DNA from: Gimesia sp.
GTDB taxonomy: Bacteria; Planctomycetota; Planctomycetia; Planctomycetales; Planctomycetaceae
Reading direction: 5' to 3'
Length of the DNA stretch: 64,000 nt
NCBI RefSeq assembly: GCF_040219335.1
Contig: NZ_JAVJSQ010000031.1
Coordinates: 62,001-126,000 of the forward strand
In this document: piece after piece, positions 1 to 7,312 of the stretch
How the letters are laid out: each line of letters opens with the position of its first letter
Numbering within the stretch: the stretch's first letter is position 1
Notes under the pieces: model-generated
Seen by the model: only the letters and a program-made list of their open reading frames with translations
Databases searched by the model: none
What the model was told of the DNA's origin: nothing
Translations under genes and position numbers: made by a program

Positions 1-1
1 C

Positions 2-184
2 CAGGCCCGAACGTTGTTTCTCAAGCTCGCCCGCTTTGATAAACGCACCGGAACAACCATCAATCACCAGGACGAACTCTTCACCCGCCTCAACACCTGG
101 ATCGAATCCGGCCTGCAAGGCCCCTGGCCATTTGAGGAAGCAGATCTGCGTCTCTCCCTGTCGCGCAGTCCATTCAGAAAATAA
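2..184 (+). CDS. C-terminal end of a hypothetical protein (partial)
   Basis: An open frame enters from the left edge and ends at TAA 182-184, giving 60 visible residues. The segment is mixed hydrophilic and amphipathic, with a WIESG and PWPFEEADLRLSLSRSP-like tail, and no membrane segment. Continuous coding sense from the first base and codon use like the neighbours support a real gene whose start lies outside the window. The family is not recognised from this fragment. Confidence 0.55.
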   Translation, partial: QARTLFLKLARFDKRTGTTINHQDELFTRLNTWIESGLQGPWPFEEADLRLSLSRSPFRK

Positions 185-250
185 TTCGGTATGACGTTAT
201 GTTTTAGAAGTAGCCACGGTGTGCTGACCTCTGTTTATCGTAGAAAATGA

Positions 251-451
251 TCACGCCGTAGGGCCATCTTGCTGTAATGCGCTTTCGTCATCTTCATTGA
301 GGTAGCACTCTCCATGGCAGTATCGACAGGAACGATCGTCGTGACCGCCGGTCGTGTAACGATGATGCGCAGTTTTGTCCAATCCAGTACCTTTACAGAC
401 CGGACAAAGACGCCCCTTGCTTCGACTTTTGTTTGACTTACCAGACATCAT
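251..451 (-). CDS. Small zinc-finger protein, 66 aa
   Basis: A small basic N-terminus (SGKSNKSRSKG) is followed by two cysteine pairs, CPVCKGTG and CRYCHG, separated by about 20 residues with two histidines. The CxxCxGxG form resembles the DnaJ-type zinc-binding hairpin, so the likely role is a structural zinc site or protein-binding finger; this is inference. The start is ATG-ATG, so initiation may be at 451 or 448, and no strong ribosome-binding site is seen. The acidic tail argues against a chance frame. No operon partner is evident. Confidence 0.5.
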   Translation of the reverse strand: MMSGKSNKSRSKGRLCPVCKGTGLDKTAHHRYTTGGHDDRSCRYCHGECYLNEDDESALQQDGPTA

Positions 452-635
452 CTCATTCTAAAGAAATCTGTGAGATTAAAAAGAAATATCTTTCGACGAT
501 CCCCGAACAACTTCAATTACATCAAAATTCAACCCGAACCTTTTCCCGGTTCTGTTGTCTGCAGATTATCTCCTGCACTGCCCCGTTCAGGGTAGCCCAA
601 CCACTTCCTGCGAAATCAAAACCGGCGGAATGAAG

Positions 636-1079
636 ATGAGTCGAACTGTTCGCGAATACCAGGCTGACGATCTGCAAGACCTGCTCGCTGCCTGGGAGAG
701 TGCCACGCGTCTGGCACACCCGTTTCTCACCGATGATTTCCTGGATCAGGAACGGCGGAATATCCCCGAGCTCTATCTGCCCAACGCTGAAACCTGGGTC
801 GTTGAACAGGACCAGCGTGTCATCGGTTTTATCGCTTTGCTCGGCAACGAAGTGGGTGCGATCTTCGTCGATCCCCCACACCAGGGCACCGGGGCCGGTC
901 GGGCGTTGATGGATCAGGCCCGGGAGTTACGGGGAAACCTGGAGGTGGAAGTGTTCGCTGCCAATGCAATCGGACGCCGCTTTTATGAACAGTACGGCTT
1001 TCAGCCTCTCTCGGAATCCGTCCACGAACCGACGGGAAAAACACTGCTCAGACTACAATTCCAGACCGCGATCACTTAA
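636..1079 (+). CDS. GNAT family N-acetyltransferase
   Basis: A 147-residue protein with the GNAT fold, expected to move an acetyl group from acetyl-CoA to an amine; the substrate is unknown. The acetyl-CoA-binding motif A is clear as a beta strand (GAIFVDPPHQGTGAGRALM), where the Q/R-x-x-G-x-G/A loop is QGTGAG. The C-terminal motif B follows as NAIGRRFYEQYGF. ATG 636 is chosen because GGCGGA at 624-629 lies six bases upstream; ATG 630 abuts that site and is less likely. The frame is open further upstream but lacks a better start. The next gene follows at 1118 on the same strand. Confidence 0.85.
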   Translation: MSRTVREYQADDLQDLLAAWESATRLAHPFLTDDFLDQERRNIPELYLPNAETWVVEQDQRVIGFIALLGNEVGAIFVDPPHQGTGAGRALMDQARELRGNLEVEVFAANAIGRRFYEQYGFQPLSESVHEPTGKTLLRLQFQTAIT

Positions 1080-1117
1080 GCTGACGCCAACACATCCTTT
1101 CGTCTGGAGCCCCCTTC

Positions 1118-1471
1118 ATGCCTGACCACGAGCGTCTCAACTACGTCGAATTCCCTGCCCGGGATCTCCCTGCTACCAAAGCCTTCTTCGAAACCGTCTT
1201 CGGCTGGTCGTTCACCGACTATGGCCCGGAATACACGGCCTTCGCGGATGCTGGCCTGGAAGGCGGCTTTTTTCAATCCGACCTCTGCTCCACCACCGAT
1301 GCGGGCGGAGCACTGCTCGTTTTCTTTAGTCAGAATCTGGAGGAGACGCTCAGTAAAGTGGAAGCAGCGGGGGGCAAGATCGTCAAACCAATCTTCTCCT
1401 TTCCCGGCGGCAGGCGTTTCCAGTTTCAGGAACCCTCGGGCAATGAACTGGCCGTCTGGTCGGAGAAGTAA
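1118..1471 (+). CDS. VOC family protein (glyoxalase/bleomycin-resistance fold)
   Basis: A 117-residue single VOC module. It begins with the usual LNYVEFPARDLPATKAFFE strand-helix and has the FGWSFTDYG signature of glyoxalase-like proteins of this length. It ends with FQEPSGNELAVWSE, where the final Glu is typically a metal ligand. Two betaalphabetabetabeta units are visible. VOC proteins bind a divalent metal and act as lyases, dioxygenases or resistance proteins; no specific substrate can be named. It sits 38 bases after the acetyltransferase on the same strand and could be cotranscribed. Confidence 0.85.
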   Translation: MPDHERLNYVEFPARDLPATKAFFETVFGWSFTDYGPEYTAFADAGLEGGFFQSDLCSTTDAGGALLVFFSQNLEETLSKVEAAGGKIVKPIFSFPGGRRFQFQEPSGNELAVWSEK

Positions 1472-1654
1472 CTCCTCTCTCACATCGCTGTCTGTATTCC
1501 CAAGACAAATATCGATCCACTGAGACGACTTGCGTAATATTCACGCGAACACTACCATGAAGCCGTCTTAATTTTAGTGTGTCGGACACGGGACTGCTAT
1601 TGTTTCGGTGTCCCTACTTCTCTCGATTGATCTTTCTTCAGAATACAAACAGTA

Positions 1655-2365
1655 ATGACAGAAGACGAAGAATCAGGCGCAATCCTGGTGCTCGACTCCT
1701 ACATTGTCGGCCCCTGGTACAAGATTTTCCTGATCACGGAAAGGGAACTGCTGGCTGCCACCATGAAATCAAAATGGCAGCAGGAAGTCCTCGACCAGCT
1801 CAACCAGGGATACGATCCGTTTGAAGTTCTCCAGGGGCACTCCCCCCTGGAAAACCCGGTGAGACGGACTCCCCTGGCCGACATTCAGGCCCTGGAATGG
1901 TCCGAAGGCTTTTTCGGTCAAATTGCTTTTAAAGGCACCTCCAGCCTGAAGGTGCACTATTACGATACGATCAAACAGAAAAACAGGCGGTTCAACCTCC
2001 GCTTCAACACCGTCGACCGACGCAACGCATTCGCTCGCAAACTCAAATTTCATACGGGAGACTGGGACGAAATACAGGCCCCCTTACCGGCCTGGCGGTG
2101 TGGGATCCCCGCCTTGATTTTCCTGTTCTTTTTTGGAGTGATCCTAAGCTTCCGGGCGGCATATCGCTTTCTTACCTACGGTCCCCGGCTTTCCGATGTG
2201 ATGGAGGATCTCGGAGCCAATTTCTTGCCGGCACTCCAGTTCGCCTATGGTGACGAAATCTACCTGCTGGCTGTCATTCTGATTCTGCCACTGATCTGGT
2301 GGGCGATTACCTGCGTCAAACGCCCCACACGCACTGTAGCCCGACCAGTCGATCCCGGGTTCTGA
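1655..2365 (+). CDS. Hypothetical protein with two membrane segments, 236 aa
   Basis: The first 145 residues are soluble and mixed alpha/beta, containing LEWSEGFFGQIAFKGTSSLKVHYY and a basic stretch KQKNRRFNLRFN, reminiscent of a PH-like bacterial domain (weak inference). Two hydrophobic segments follow at about 150-170 and 202-221, with a short basic tail, so the N-terminal domain is probably cytoplasmic. No catalytic motif or named family is recognised. The start has no clear ribosome-binding site. It stands alone, with about 180 bases before it. Confidence 0.65.
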   Translation: MTEDEESGAILVLDSYIVGPWYKIFLITERELLAATMKSKWQQEVLDQLNQGYDPFEVLQGHSPLENPVRRTPLADIQALEWSEGFFGQIAFKGTSSLKVHYYDTIKQKNRRFNLRFNTVDRRNAFARKLKFHTGDWDEIQAPLPAWRCGIPALIFLFFFGVILSFRAAYRFLTYGPRLSDVMEDLGANFLPALQFAYGDEIYLLAVILILPLIWWAITCVKRPTRTVARPVDPGF

Positions 2366-2499
2366 CCACAAAATCTGGTTTATTCCGGGGAGGTTGACAA
2401 TGTGTGCTATACTATAGTGAACAGCCCCTGCGATCCCACTTTCGCCCGGCTGAAACAGAACCCGCTCCTGACATCCAAGGAAAACAGAAAGGCTACGCT

Positions 2500-2874
2500 A
2501 TGAACTGGTACATGGCTGTCATCCGGAAATATGCTGAATTTAACGGCCGGGCACGTAGAAAAGAATATTGGATGTTCGTATTGATGAACTTCCTGATTGG
2601 GATCCTCATCGGAATTGTCGGCGCTATCATTGGAGAAACGGGCGGGCTGATCTCCGTCTCCCTCTCCGGCGTTTACACATTGTTTATCTTCCTGCCCTAC
2701 TGGGCGGTAACTGTTCGCCGTTTGCACGATACTAATAAAAGTGGCTGGTGGATTCTGATCAATCTGATTCCCGTCTTCGGCCAGATCATCATGTTCATTT
2801 TCAAGGTCATCGACAGTGACCCCAACGAGAACGCCTACGGCCCCAATCCTAAGCTGGCCCCCGAGCCGCAGTAA
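2500..2874 (+). CDS. DUF805 family inner-membrane protein
   Basis: A 124-residue protein matching the DUF805 (YhaH/YhaI) layout. It has a short N-terminal amphipathic part (YAEFNGRARRKEYW), then hydrophobic segments around residues 27-48, 55-72 and 87-107. The hallmark RRLHDTNKSGWW lies before the last segment and a DPNENAYGPNP tail follows it. ATG 2500 is used because GAAAGG lies just upstream and the family motif FxGRARRxEYW is expected near the N-terminus; the longer upstream frame is not family-like. The molecular function of DUF805 proteins is unknown. Confidence 0.85.
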   Translation: MNWYMAVIRKYAEFNGRARRKEYWMFVLMNFLIGILIGIVGAIIGETGGLISVSLSGVYTLFIFLPYWAVTVRRLHDTNKSGWWILINLIPVFGQIIMFIFKVIDSDPNENAYGPNPKLAPEPQ

Positions 2875-3142
2875 AACGATACCACATTCCCCTGGCAGGT
2901 TGTCCGCAGTGTCTCCTGCCGGGGAGGTCGGTCCAGCCTTGGAAAAAAGACCTGCCCTAATTCGGAAAATTTTTCTGATTCCGGACTGGGCAAACCCAAA
3001 TTTCGACGATATATATGCGCCAGCTTTTTACACATTCAATTCAAAGAGGTGCTCTGTGAAATAAAGACCGTGTGACCGGGGGGCTGCGCAAAGCCACCAA
3101 CCTGCGGACACACTCCCTGACCGTGTATTTGAGAATTTTCCT

Positions 3143-3760
3143 ATGATACACCCCAAAACTGAGCTGAAATTCATCAGCAACGAAATCGGTTATGGCGTTG
3201 TTGCCACCGAATTCATCCCCGCCGGCTCTATCACCTGGGTCCTCGACAAGCTCGATCGCGAGTTCAGTTCGAACGAGTTTCAATCGATGGACGAGATCTA
3301 CCAGAACATCCTGGATACTTACTCGTTCCGCAATAACAAGGGGAATCTGGTCCTCTGCTGGGACAACGGCCGCTACGTCAACCACAGCTTCAACTCCAAC
3401 TGTCTCACCACCGCTTACGACTTCGAAATCGCGATCCGGGATATCCACCCCGGCGAACAGTTGACTGACGATTACGGCTACCTGAATATCCCCTCTCCCT
3501 TCCGGGGCATCGATGAAGGCACCCGCCGCAAAATCGTGTACCCCAACGACCTGATTAAATACTACAAGGTCTGGGACCGCAAACTGCTCAAAGTCTTTCA
3601 CCACATTCCCAGCCTGGAACAGCCGCTGAAACAGCTGCTCTCAGACGAGATGTGGGATGAAATTGTGGAAATCTCCCGGGGAAACCAGGAGATGAAGTCG
3701 ATTCTCACGAATTACTATAACGGCGAGGAAGATCGACAACCCGAACTGCAGGAAGTCTGA
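3143..3760 (+). CDS. SET domain-containing protein
   Basis: A 205-residue protein with a SET-type fold, the lysine methyltransferase fold that uses S-adenosylmethionine. The N-terminal strand GYGVVATEFIPAGSI matches the opening SET motif (GxGvxAtxxIpaG). The RYVNHSFNSNC segment matches the NHS-cofactor knot, and GEQLTDDYGYLN matches the GEELTxDY catalytic/substrate motif. There is no pre-SET cysteine cluster. Bacterial SET proteins may modify ribosomal or other proteins; the substrate is unknown. It is an isolated gene, read from an ATG after a TTTTCCT stretch. Confidence 0.85.
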   Translation: MIHPKTELKFISNEIGYGVVATEFIPAGSITWVLDKLDREFSSNEFQSMDEIYQNILDTYSFRNNKGNLVLCWDNGRYVNHSFNSNCLTTAYDFEIAIRDIHPGEQLTDDYGYLNIPSPFRGIDEGTRRKIVYPNDLIKYYKVWDRKLLKVFHHIPSLEQPLKQLLSDEMWDEIVEISRGNQEMKSILTNYYNGEEDRQPELQEV

Positions 3761-3900
3761 ACCGACAATCGATTTCCCCTGACCGCCCCCCATTTCTGAT
3801 CCCGGTACCTGACACAGAAGGCGGCGTGCGTTAGGATGGTTACACCACTATTGTAAACCACCTTACTTACGATTTGCCTCTCTGTTTCAGGAATACCGCC

Positions 3901-4422
3901 ATGCGAGCCTCGTCCCTCACCTCCCTGATTCTGCTGACAACCCTCAGCCTGACTGTCGGGTGTGATAACCAGCCACCCCGCTCGGGTGAGATGGTCGAAC
4001 GCGAAGGCGAACCCGCAATAACCTACGTCAAATCAGATGATCCGAAAATGGTCGCTGCGATCGATAAGGCCCGCGGCAGCTTCAACCAGTTCCAGACGGC
4101 ATTCGAGAAACAGCAGCCCGGTCAGGACTTCTTCTCAGTAAAGTTACTCGTGGAAGATGGCGAACACCAGGAACATGTCTGGACGACTCCGGTCCGTATC
4201 GAAGCCGGCAAATATTACGGCACCCTGGATAACGAGCCTTATCAGATCAAAAAATATGTCGTGGGTGATGAGATCAACATTCCCGTGGATCAGATTTCAG
4301 ACTGGATGTACGTGGATGATGGTAAACTGGTCGGCGGATATACCTTACGTGTCGTCCGCGACAGTTTGACCGAAGAACAGCGAAAAGAGTTCGATACGAC
4401 CATCCCCTTCAAAATTGAATAG
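3901..4422 (+). CDS. DUF2314 domain lipoprotein
   Basis: A 173-residue protein beginning with a signal sequence and a lipobox, SLTVGCDNQ, with the lipidated Cys about 20 residues in. ATG 3901 puts the signal at the very N-terminus. The mature part carries a DUF2314-type domain: DPKMVAAIDKARGSFNQFQ, then FSVKLLVEDGEHQEHVWTTP, then ISDWMYVDDGKLVGGYTLRV. It is expected to be anchored to a membrane facing outward. The domain has no known activity. It stands alone, 66 bases before the zinc-ribbon gene. Confidence 0.85.
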   Translation: MRASSLTSLILLTTLSLTVGCDNQPPRSGEMVEREGEPAITYVKSDDPKMVAAIDKARGSFNQFQTAFEKQQPGQDFFSVKLLVEDGEHQEHVWTTPVRIEAGKYYGTLDNEPYQIKKYVVGDEINIPVDQISDWMYVDDGKLVGGYTLRVVRDSLTEEQRKEFDTTIPFKIE

Positions 4423-4487
4423 CCCCCGCACGGAACCGGTGTCCGTCGACTGACTTTGCCCCTGTGCCCCGCCCGCAGAAAGCAGAG

Positions 4488-4865
4488 ATGAGCGAGTTTC
4501 CTTATATCCGTTGCCTGGGTTGTGAAGAGGCCATCTTCGATCCCACCCGCGCTGTCTGCCCCGGCTGCGGTCGCTGTCCGGTATGTGGACTCAGACGCGT
4601 AAAACCGGAGATCAAAGACTGCCCGGAGTGCGAACTCCCCTATTGCACCTGTTGTGGCCGCTGCCCCAAATGTGCCGGACTCCGCTACGCAGAAATCGAC
4701 ACTCCCTGCGAATGCGGACACCCCCACAATGCCGAAAAGCTGGAAGATCTGATCCGCTACGAGTCAGTTGTCGGAGCCGAGTCCCGCCCCTTCGACTGGG
4801 GTTGCATCCTGGTCATTCTCGCCCTGGTCACGGTCATCCTGCTGATTCTGGCAGCCCTGCGGTAA
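4488..4865 (+). CDS. Cysteine-rich zinc-ribbon protein with C-terminal membrane anchor
   Basis: A 125-residue protein with a dense set of Cys pairs over residues 8-70 (CLGCE, CPGCGRCPVCG, CPECELPYCTCCGRCPKC, CECG). This pattern would form several tandem zinc ribbons. A single strong hydrophobic segment at the C-terminus (WGCILVILALVTVILLILAAL) should anchor it in the membrane with the zinc domain in the cytoplasm. ATG 4488 follows an AGAAAGCAGA purine stretch; an in-frame GTG at 4464 is a weaker alternative. Function unknown. Confidence 0.75.
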   Translation: MSEFPYIRCLGCEEAIFDPTRAVCPGCGRCPVCGLRRVKPEIKDCPECELPYCTCCGRCPKCAGLRYAEIDTPCECGHPHNAEKLEDLIRYESVVGAESRPFDWGCILVILALVTVILLILAALR

Positions 4866-4939
4866 ATCAGGCCTGGAAAATGAACTTATAGAATCTGTAC
4901 CTCAACTCACTTTATCCTGTTCAACCGAAATTCAGGAAG

Positions 4940-5266
4940 ATGCGAAAACGACTCCGTAAAAAGAAACATCTGGGGGAATTCAAGGAGTGGTGCGTCACGA
5001 TGGAAGTCCACCTCGATCCGGGAGTCGATTATCAAGCATTTCTCGATGCCTGGATTGAAAGAGCCATTGAAGGCAATCAGTGCCAGTTTGGTGGGGGCGG
5101 CAAGTCTCCGCTCCTGGAAGGCATCATTCAGCTTGGTCTGGCAAGTCACGGTCTGCAGGAACGCCTGACTGAAATACGCGACTGGCTGGAGCAGCACTCT
5201 GCTGTGCAGGATTATCGATTCGGCCCTCTGGTCGACTGCTGGTATGATTCTGGCGACGCAAACTGA
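4940..5266 (+). CDS. YggL family (DUF469) ribosome-associated protein
   Basis: A 108-residue protein whose start RKRLRKKKHLGEFKEW matches the basic RLRKKxHxxEF opening of Escherichia coli YggL. The domain continues with IEGNQCQFGGGG (the NxLxFxGxG motif) and ends with a FGPLVDCWYD-like strand, as in YggL (VxxLxDxWYD). YggL associates with the large ribosomal subunit, so a role in ribosome assembly is the best guess. A non-family Asp-Ala-Asn tail follows. The gene precedes the tetR promoter at 5292. Confidence 0.8.
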   Translation: MRKRLRKKKHLGEFKEWCVTMEVHLDPGVDYQAFLDAWIERAIEGNQCQFGGGGKSPLLEGIIQLGLASHGLQERLTEIRDWLEQHSAVQDYRFGPLVDCWYDSGDAN

Positions 5267-5291
5267 ATTCGAATTTTTTTTGAATTATCTC

Positions 5292-5320
5292 TTGACCAAT
5301 AACAGACAGGTCTGTATATT
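5292..5320 (+). promoter_or_regulatory. tetR promoter overlapped by a TetR operator
   Basis: TTGACC at 5292-5297 and TATATT at 5315-5320 are separated by 17 bases, a near-consensus sigma-70-type promoter. The spacer contains the inverted repeat ACAGAC-AG-GTCTGT at 5302-5315, so a bound repressor would block polymerase. The ATG at 5327 is only six bases beyond the -10 element, so the transcript is probably leaderless or nearly so. Confidence 0.8.
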
Positions 5321-5326
5321 TCAATT

Positions 5327-5908
5327 ATGAATAAGACACCCAGAGCATCCAGTGCCCGCAAACGCATCGTCGAAACAGCCGAAAGACTGTTTTATGCAGA
5401 GGGTATCCGCGCCGTCGGCATCGACCGGGTGATCGCAGAAGCGGGTGTCGCCAAGATGACACTCTACAATCATTTTGCATCCAAGGACGACCTCGTCCTG
5501 GCGGTGCTGAAATATCGGGAGGAACAATTTGACCTGTATATCAAACAACGGATGATGGAACATCAGTCAGCCGGCTTGAAACCGCTGCGTGCCTTCTTCG
5601 CTGCCTTAAAAGACTGGTTCGAATGTCCGGATTACCGTGGGTGTGCTTTCATCAACGCCACCTCGGAACTGGCTGACTCGAACCCGGCGGCAACCGAATT
5701 CTGTGCCGAGCATAAACGTCGTTTCAAACAGCAACTGACTGACATCATCATCGAGTCCGAAGGAGACCAGGCCGGGGCAGTCGCACCCGCGATTTCCGTC
5801 CTCGTCGAAGGGGCCATCGTCACCTCAGCCAGCGAAGGAAATTCCGAGGCAGCTGAAATCGCCGAAGCGGCTGCCTTTCAACTGATTGCCGGTGTGCTCT
5901 CGCAGTAA
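5327..5908 (+). CDS. TetR/AcrR family transcriptional regulator
   Basis: A 193-residue protein with the N-terminal TetR helix-turn-helix: RIVETAERLFYAEGIRAVGIDRVIAEAGVAKMTLYNHFASKDDL. The DNA-recognition helix is VAKMTLYNHF. The C-terminal half is the ligand-binding and dimer domain with two cysteines (YRGCAF, EFCAEH). It very probably represses itself and the operon at 6003, since the same inverted repeat lies in both promoters. The ligand is unknown; the target genes suggest an electrophile or peroxide-linked signal (inference). Confidence 0.93.
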   Translation: MNKTPRASSARKRIVETAERLFYAEGIRAVGIDRVIAEAGVAKMTLYNHFASKDDLVLAVLKYREEQFDLYIKQRMMEHQSAGLKPLRAFFAALKDWFECPDYRGCAFINATSELADSNPAATEFCAEHKRRFKQQLTDIIIESEGDQAGAVAPAISVLVEGAIVTSASEGNSEAAEIAEAAAFQLIAGVLSQ

Positions 5909-5937
5909 GCTTCACTTTTTATTTTACCACTAATTAT

Positions 5938-5979
5938 ACAGACCTGTCTGTTTACAAGAATTTGCGTTTCACTGTTACT
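5938..5979 (+). promoter_or_regulatory. Second TetR operator and candidate promoter for the downstream operon
   Basis: ACAGAC-CT-GTCTGT at 5938-5951 is the exact reverse complement of the operator at 5302-5315, and flanking A/T bases also match. A candidate -35 TTTACA (5951-5956) abuts it, with GTTACT (5974-5979) 17 bases on as a weak -10. The ribosome-binding site AGGAGA at 5991-5996 serves the ATG at 6003. Confidence 0.75.
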
Positions 5980-6002
5980 TTCACTTTAAAAGGAGAACGA
6001 TC

Positions 6003-6563
6003 ATGCCACGTTTAACCGCCCTCACCAATGCAGCCGCTACCGACAAAGCCCGCACCTTGCTGGATGCTGTTCAACAGAAACTGGGGATGACTCCCAATCT
6101 GATGAGAACCATGGCTCACTCCCCCGCAGTCCTCGAGTCTTATCTGCAGTTCAGCGGACTGTTGAAACAGGGAGCCCTGACAGATCAGCATCGGGAGCAG
6201 GTCTCATTGACCGTCGCGGAAGCGAACGAGTGTGACTACTGCCTGGCCGCTCATAGCACCCTGGGGAAGATGGCAGGGCTGAGTCCGGAACAGATCCGGG
6301 ACAGCCGCGCAGGGGTCGACAGCGATCCGCAGTCGGCTGCCCTGCTCAAGTTCTCCCGGACAATCGTCCACAAACGGGGTCAGGTTTCTGACCAGGATCT
6401 GCAGGAAGTACGTGACGCCGGTTTCAGCGACGAACAGGTCGCGGAGATCGCCGCCAATGTGGCCCTCAACATCTTTACGAACTACTTCAACAACATCGCC
6501 CAGACCGAAGTCGATTTCCCGGAAGTCGAACCGCTCTGTGCGGGCAACGCCTGCAGTCACTGA
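6003..6563 (+). CDS. Carboxymuconolactone decarboxylase-fold protein (AhpD-like)
   Basis: A 186-residue alkylhydroperoxidase-type protein. The redox/catalytic motif ANECDYCLAAHST gives Cys77, Cys80 and His84, with Glu73 upstream, which is the CxxC-xxx-H arrangement of AhpD-like proteins. The last residues form another Cys pair (LCAGNACSH). It is expected to be a cytoplasmic oligomer acting in peroxide or thiol redox chemistry; the reductant is unknown. AGGAGA precedes the ATG by six bases. It is the first gene of the TetR-controlled operon, with the PNPOx-like gene 88 bases downstream. Confidence 0.9.
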   Translation: MPRLTALTNAAATDKARTLLDAVQQKLGMTPNLMRTMAHSPAVLESYLQFSGLLKQGALTDQHREQVSLTVAEANECDYCLAAHSTLGKMAGLSPEQIRDSRAGVDSDPQSAALLKFSRTIVHKRGQVSDQDLQEVRDAGFSDEQVAEIAANVALNIFTNYFNNIAQTEVDFPEVEPLCAGNACSH

Positions 6564-6651
6564 GAGTCTGCAGTCATTTTCCGGAAGGGGATTCGCTCTC
6601 GAGCGCATTCCCCTTCCCTCTTTTCATCTCTGTTTAGCAGACAGGTATGTC

Positions 6652-7272
6652 ATGCACTCGGTTCCCAGCGATATCGCCTTTACTGAATCAGTCAAAGCAT
6701 TACAGTCCCGCAACGGTTCCCGCTCCCAGTATGCCCGGATGGAACAGGGGTCAGGCTGGCAGACGAAAATAACCGACGATCTGCAGGACTTTCTGTCGCA
6801 CCTCGATATGTTTTACCTGGGTACAGCCAGCCGCACCGGGCAGCCTTACATTCAGTATCGGGGCGGTAATCCCGGCTTTCTCAAAGTCCTCGACGAGTCC
6901 ACACTCGGCTTTGCCGACTTCGCGGGCAACCGTCAGTTCATTACCCTGGGGAATCTCTCAGAGAACCCGCAGGCCTTTCTGTTCCTGATCGATTACGTCC
7001 ACCGTCGCCGCGTCAAAATCTGGGGCACGGCGCGCGTCGTGGAAGACGACGCAGAACTGCTGACGCATCTGCACGACCCCACATACCCGGGACGGGTCGA
7101 ACGGGCCATCCTGTTTACGATCTCAGCCTGGGACGTCAACTGCCCGCAGCACATCCATCCTCGTCTGCCCCAGCAGGAGATCCTGCCACTGCTCGAACAG
7201 CTGCGCGAAGAAAACCGCCAGCTCAAAACAGAACTGGCCCGACTCCAGTCGCAACCGGAATCAAGCCAGTAA
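6652..7272 (+). CDS. Pyridoxamine 5'-phosphate oxidase family protein
   Basis: A 206-residue flavin-binding split-barrel protein. FLSHLDMFYLGTASRTGQPYIQYRGG is the typical opening, followed by the LGFADFAGNRQFITLGNL dimer/FMN-phosphate strand and RRVKIWGTARVVED. The C-terminus adds a short helical extension rich in Gln and Glu (PLLEQLREENRQLKTELARLQ), probably a coiled coil. Such proteins reduce electrophilic or quinone-like substrates with FMN or F420; the true cofactor is unknown. ATG 6652 follows AGACAGG. It is the second gene of the TetR-controlled operon. Confidence 0.85.
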   Translation: MHSVPSDIAFTESVKALQSRNGSRSQYARMEQGSGWQTKITDDLQDFLSHLDMFYLGTASRTGQPYIQYRGGNPGFLKVLDESTLGFADFAGNRQFITLGNLSENPQAFLFLIDYVHRRRVKIWGTARVVEDDAELLTHLHDPTYPGRVERAILFTISAWDVNCPQHIHPRLPQQEILPLLEQLREENRQLKTELARLQSQPESSQ

Positions 7273-7312
7273 GAAAATCAGAGGTCTGGTTCAACAAACG
7301 GTGATATCAGCA

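Noticed and set aside
2394..2418. TTGACA followed by TATACT and TATAGT upstream of the DUF805 gene
   Set aside because: The spacing of 8 or 13 bases is too short for a standard -35/-10 pair.
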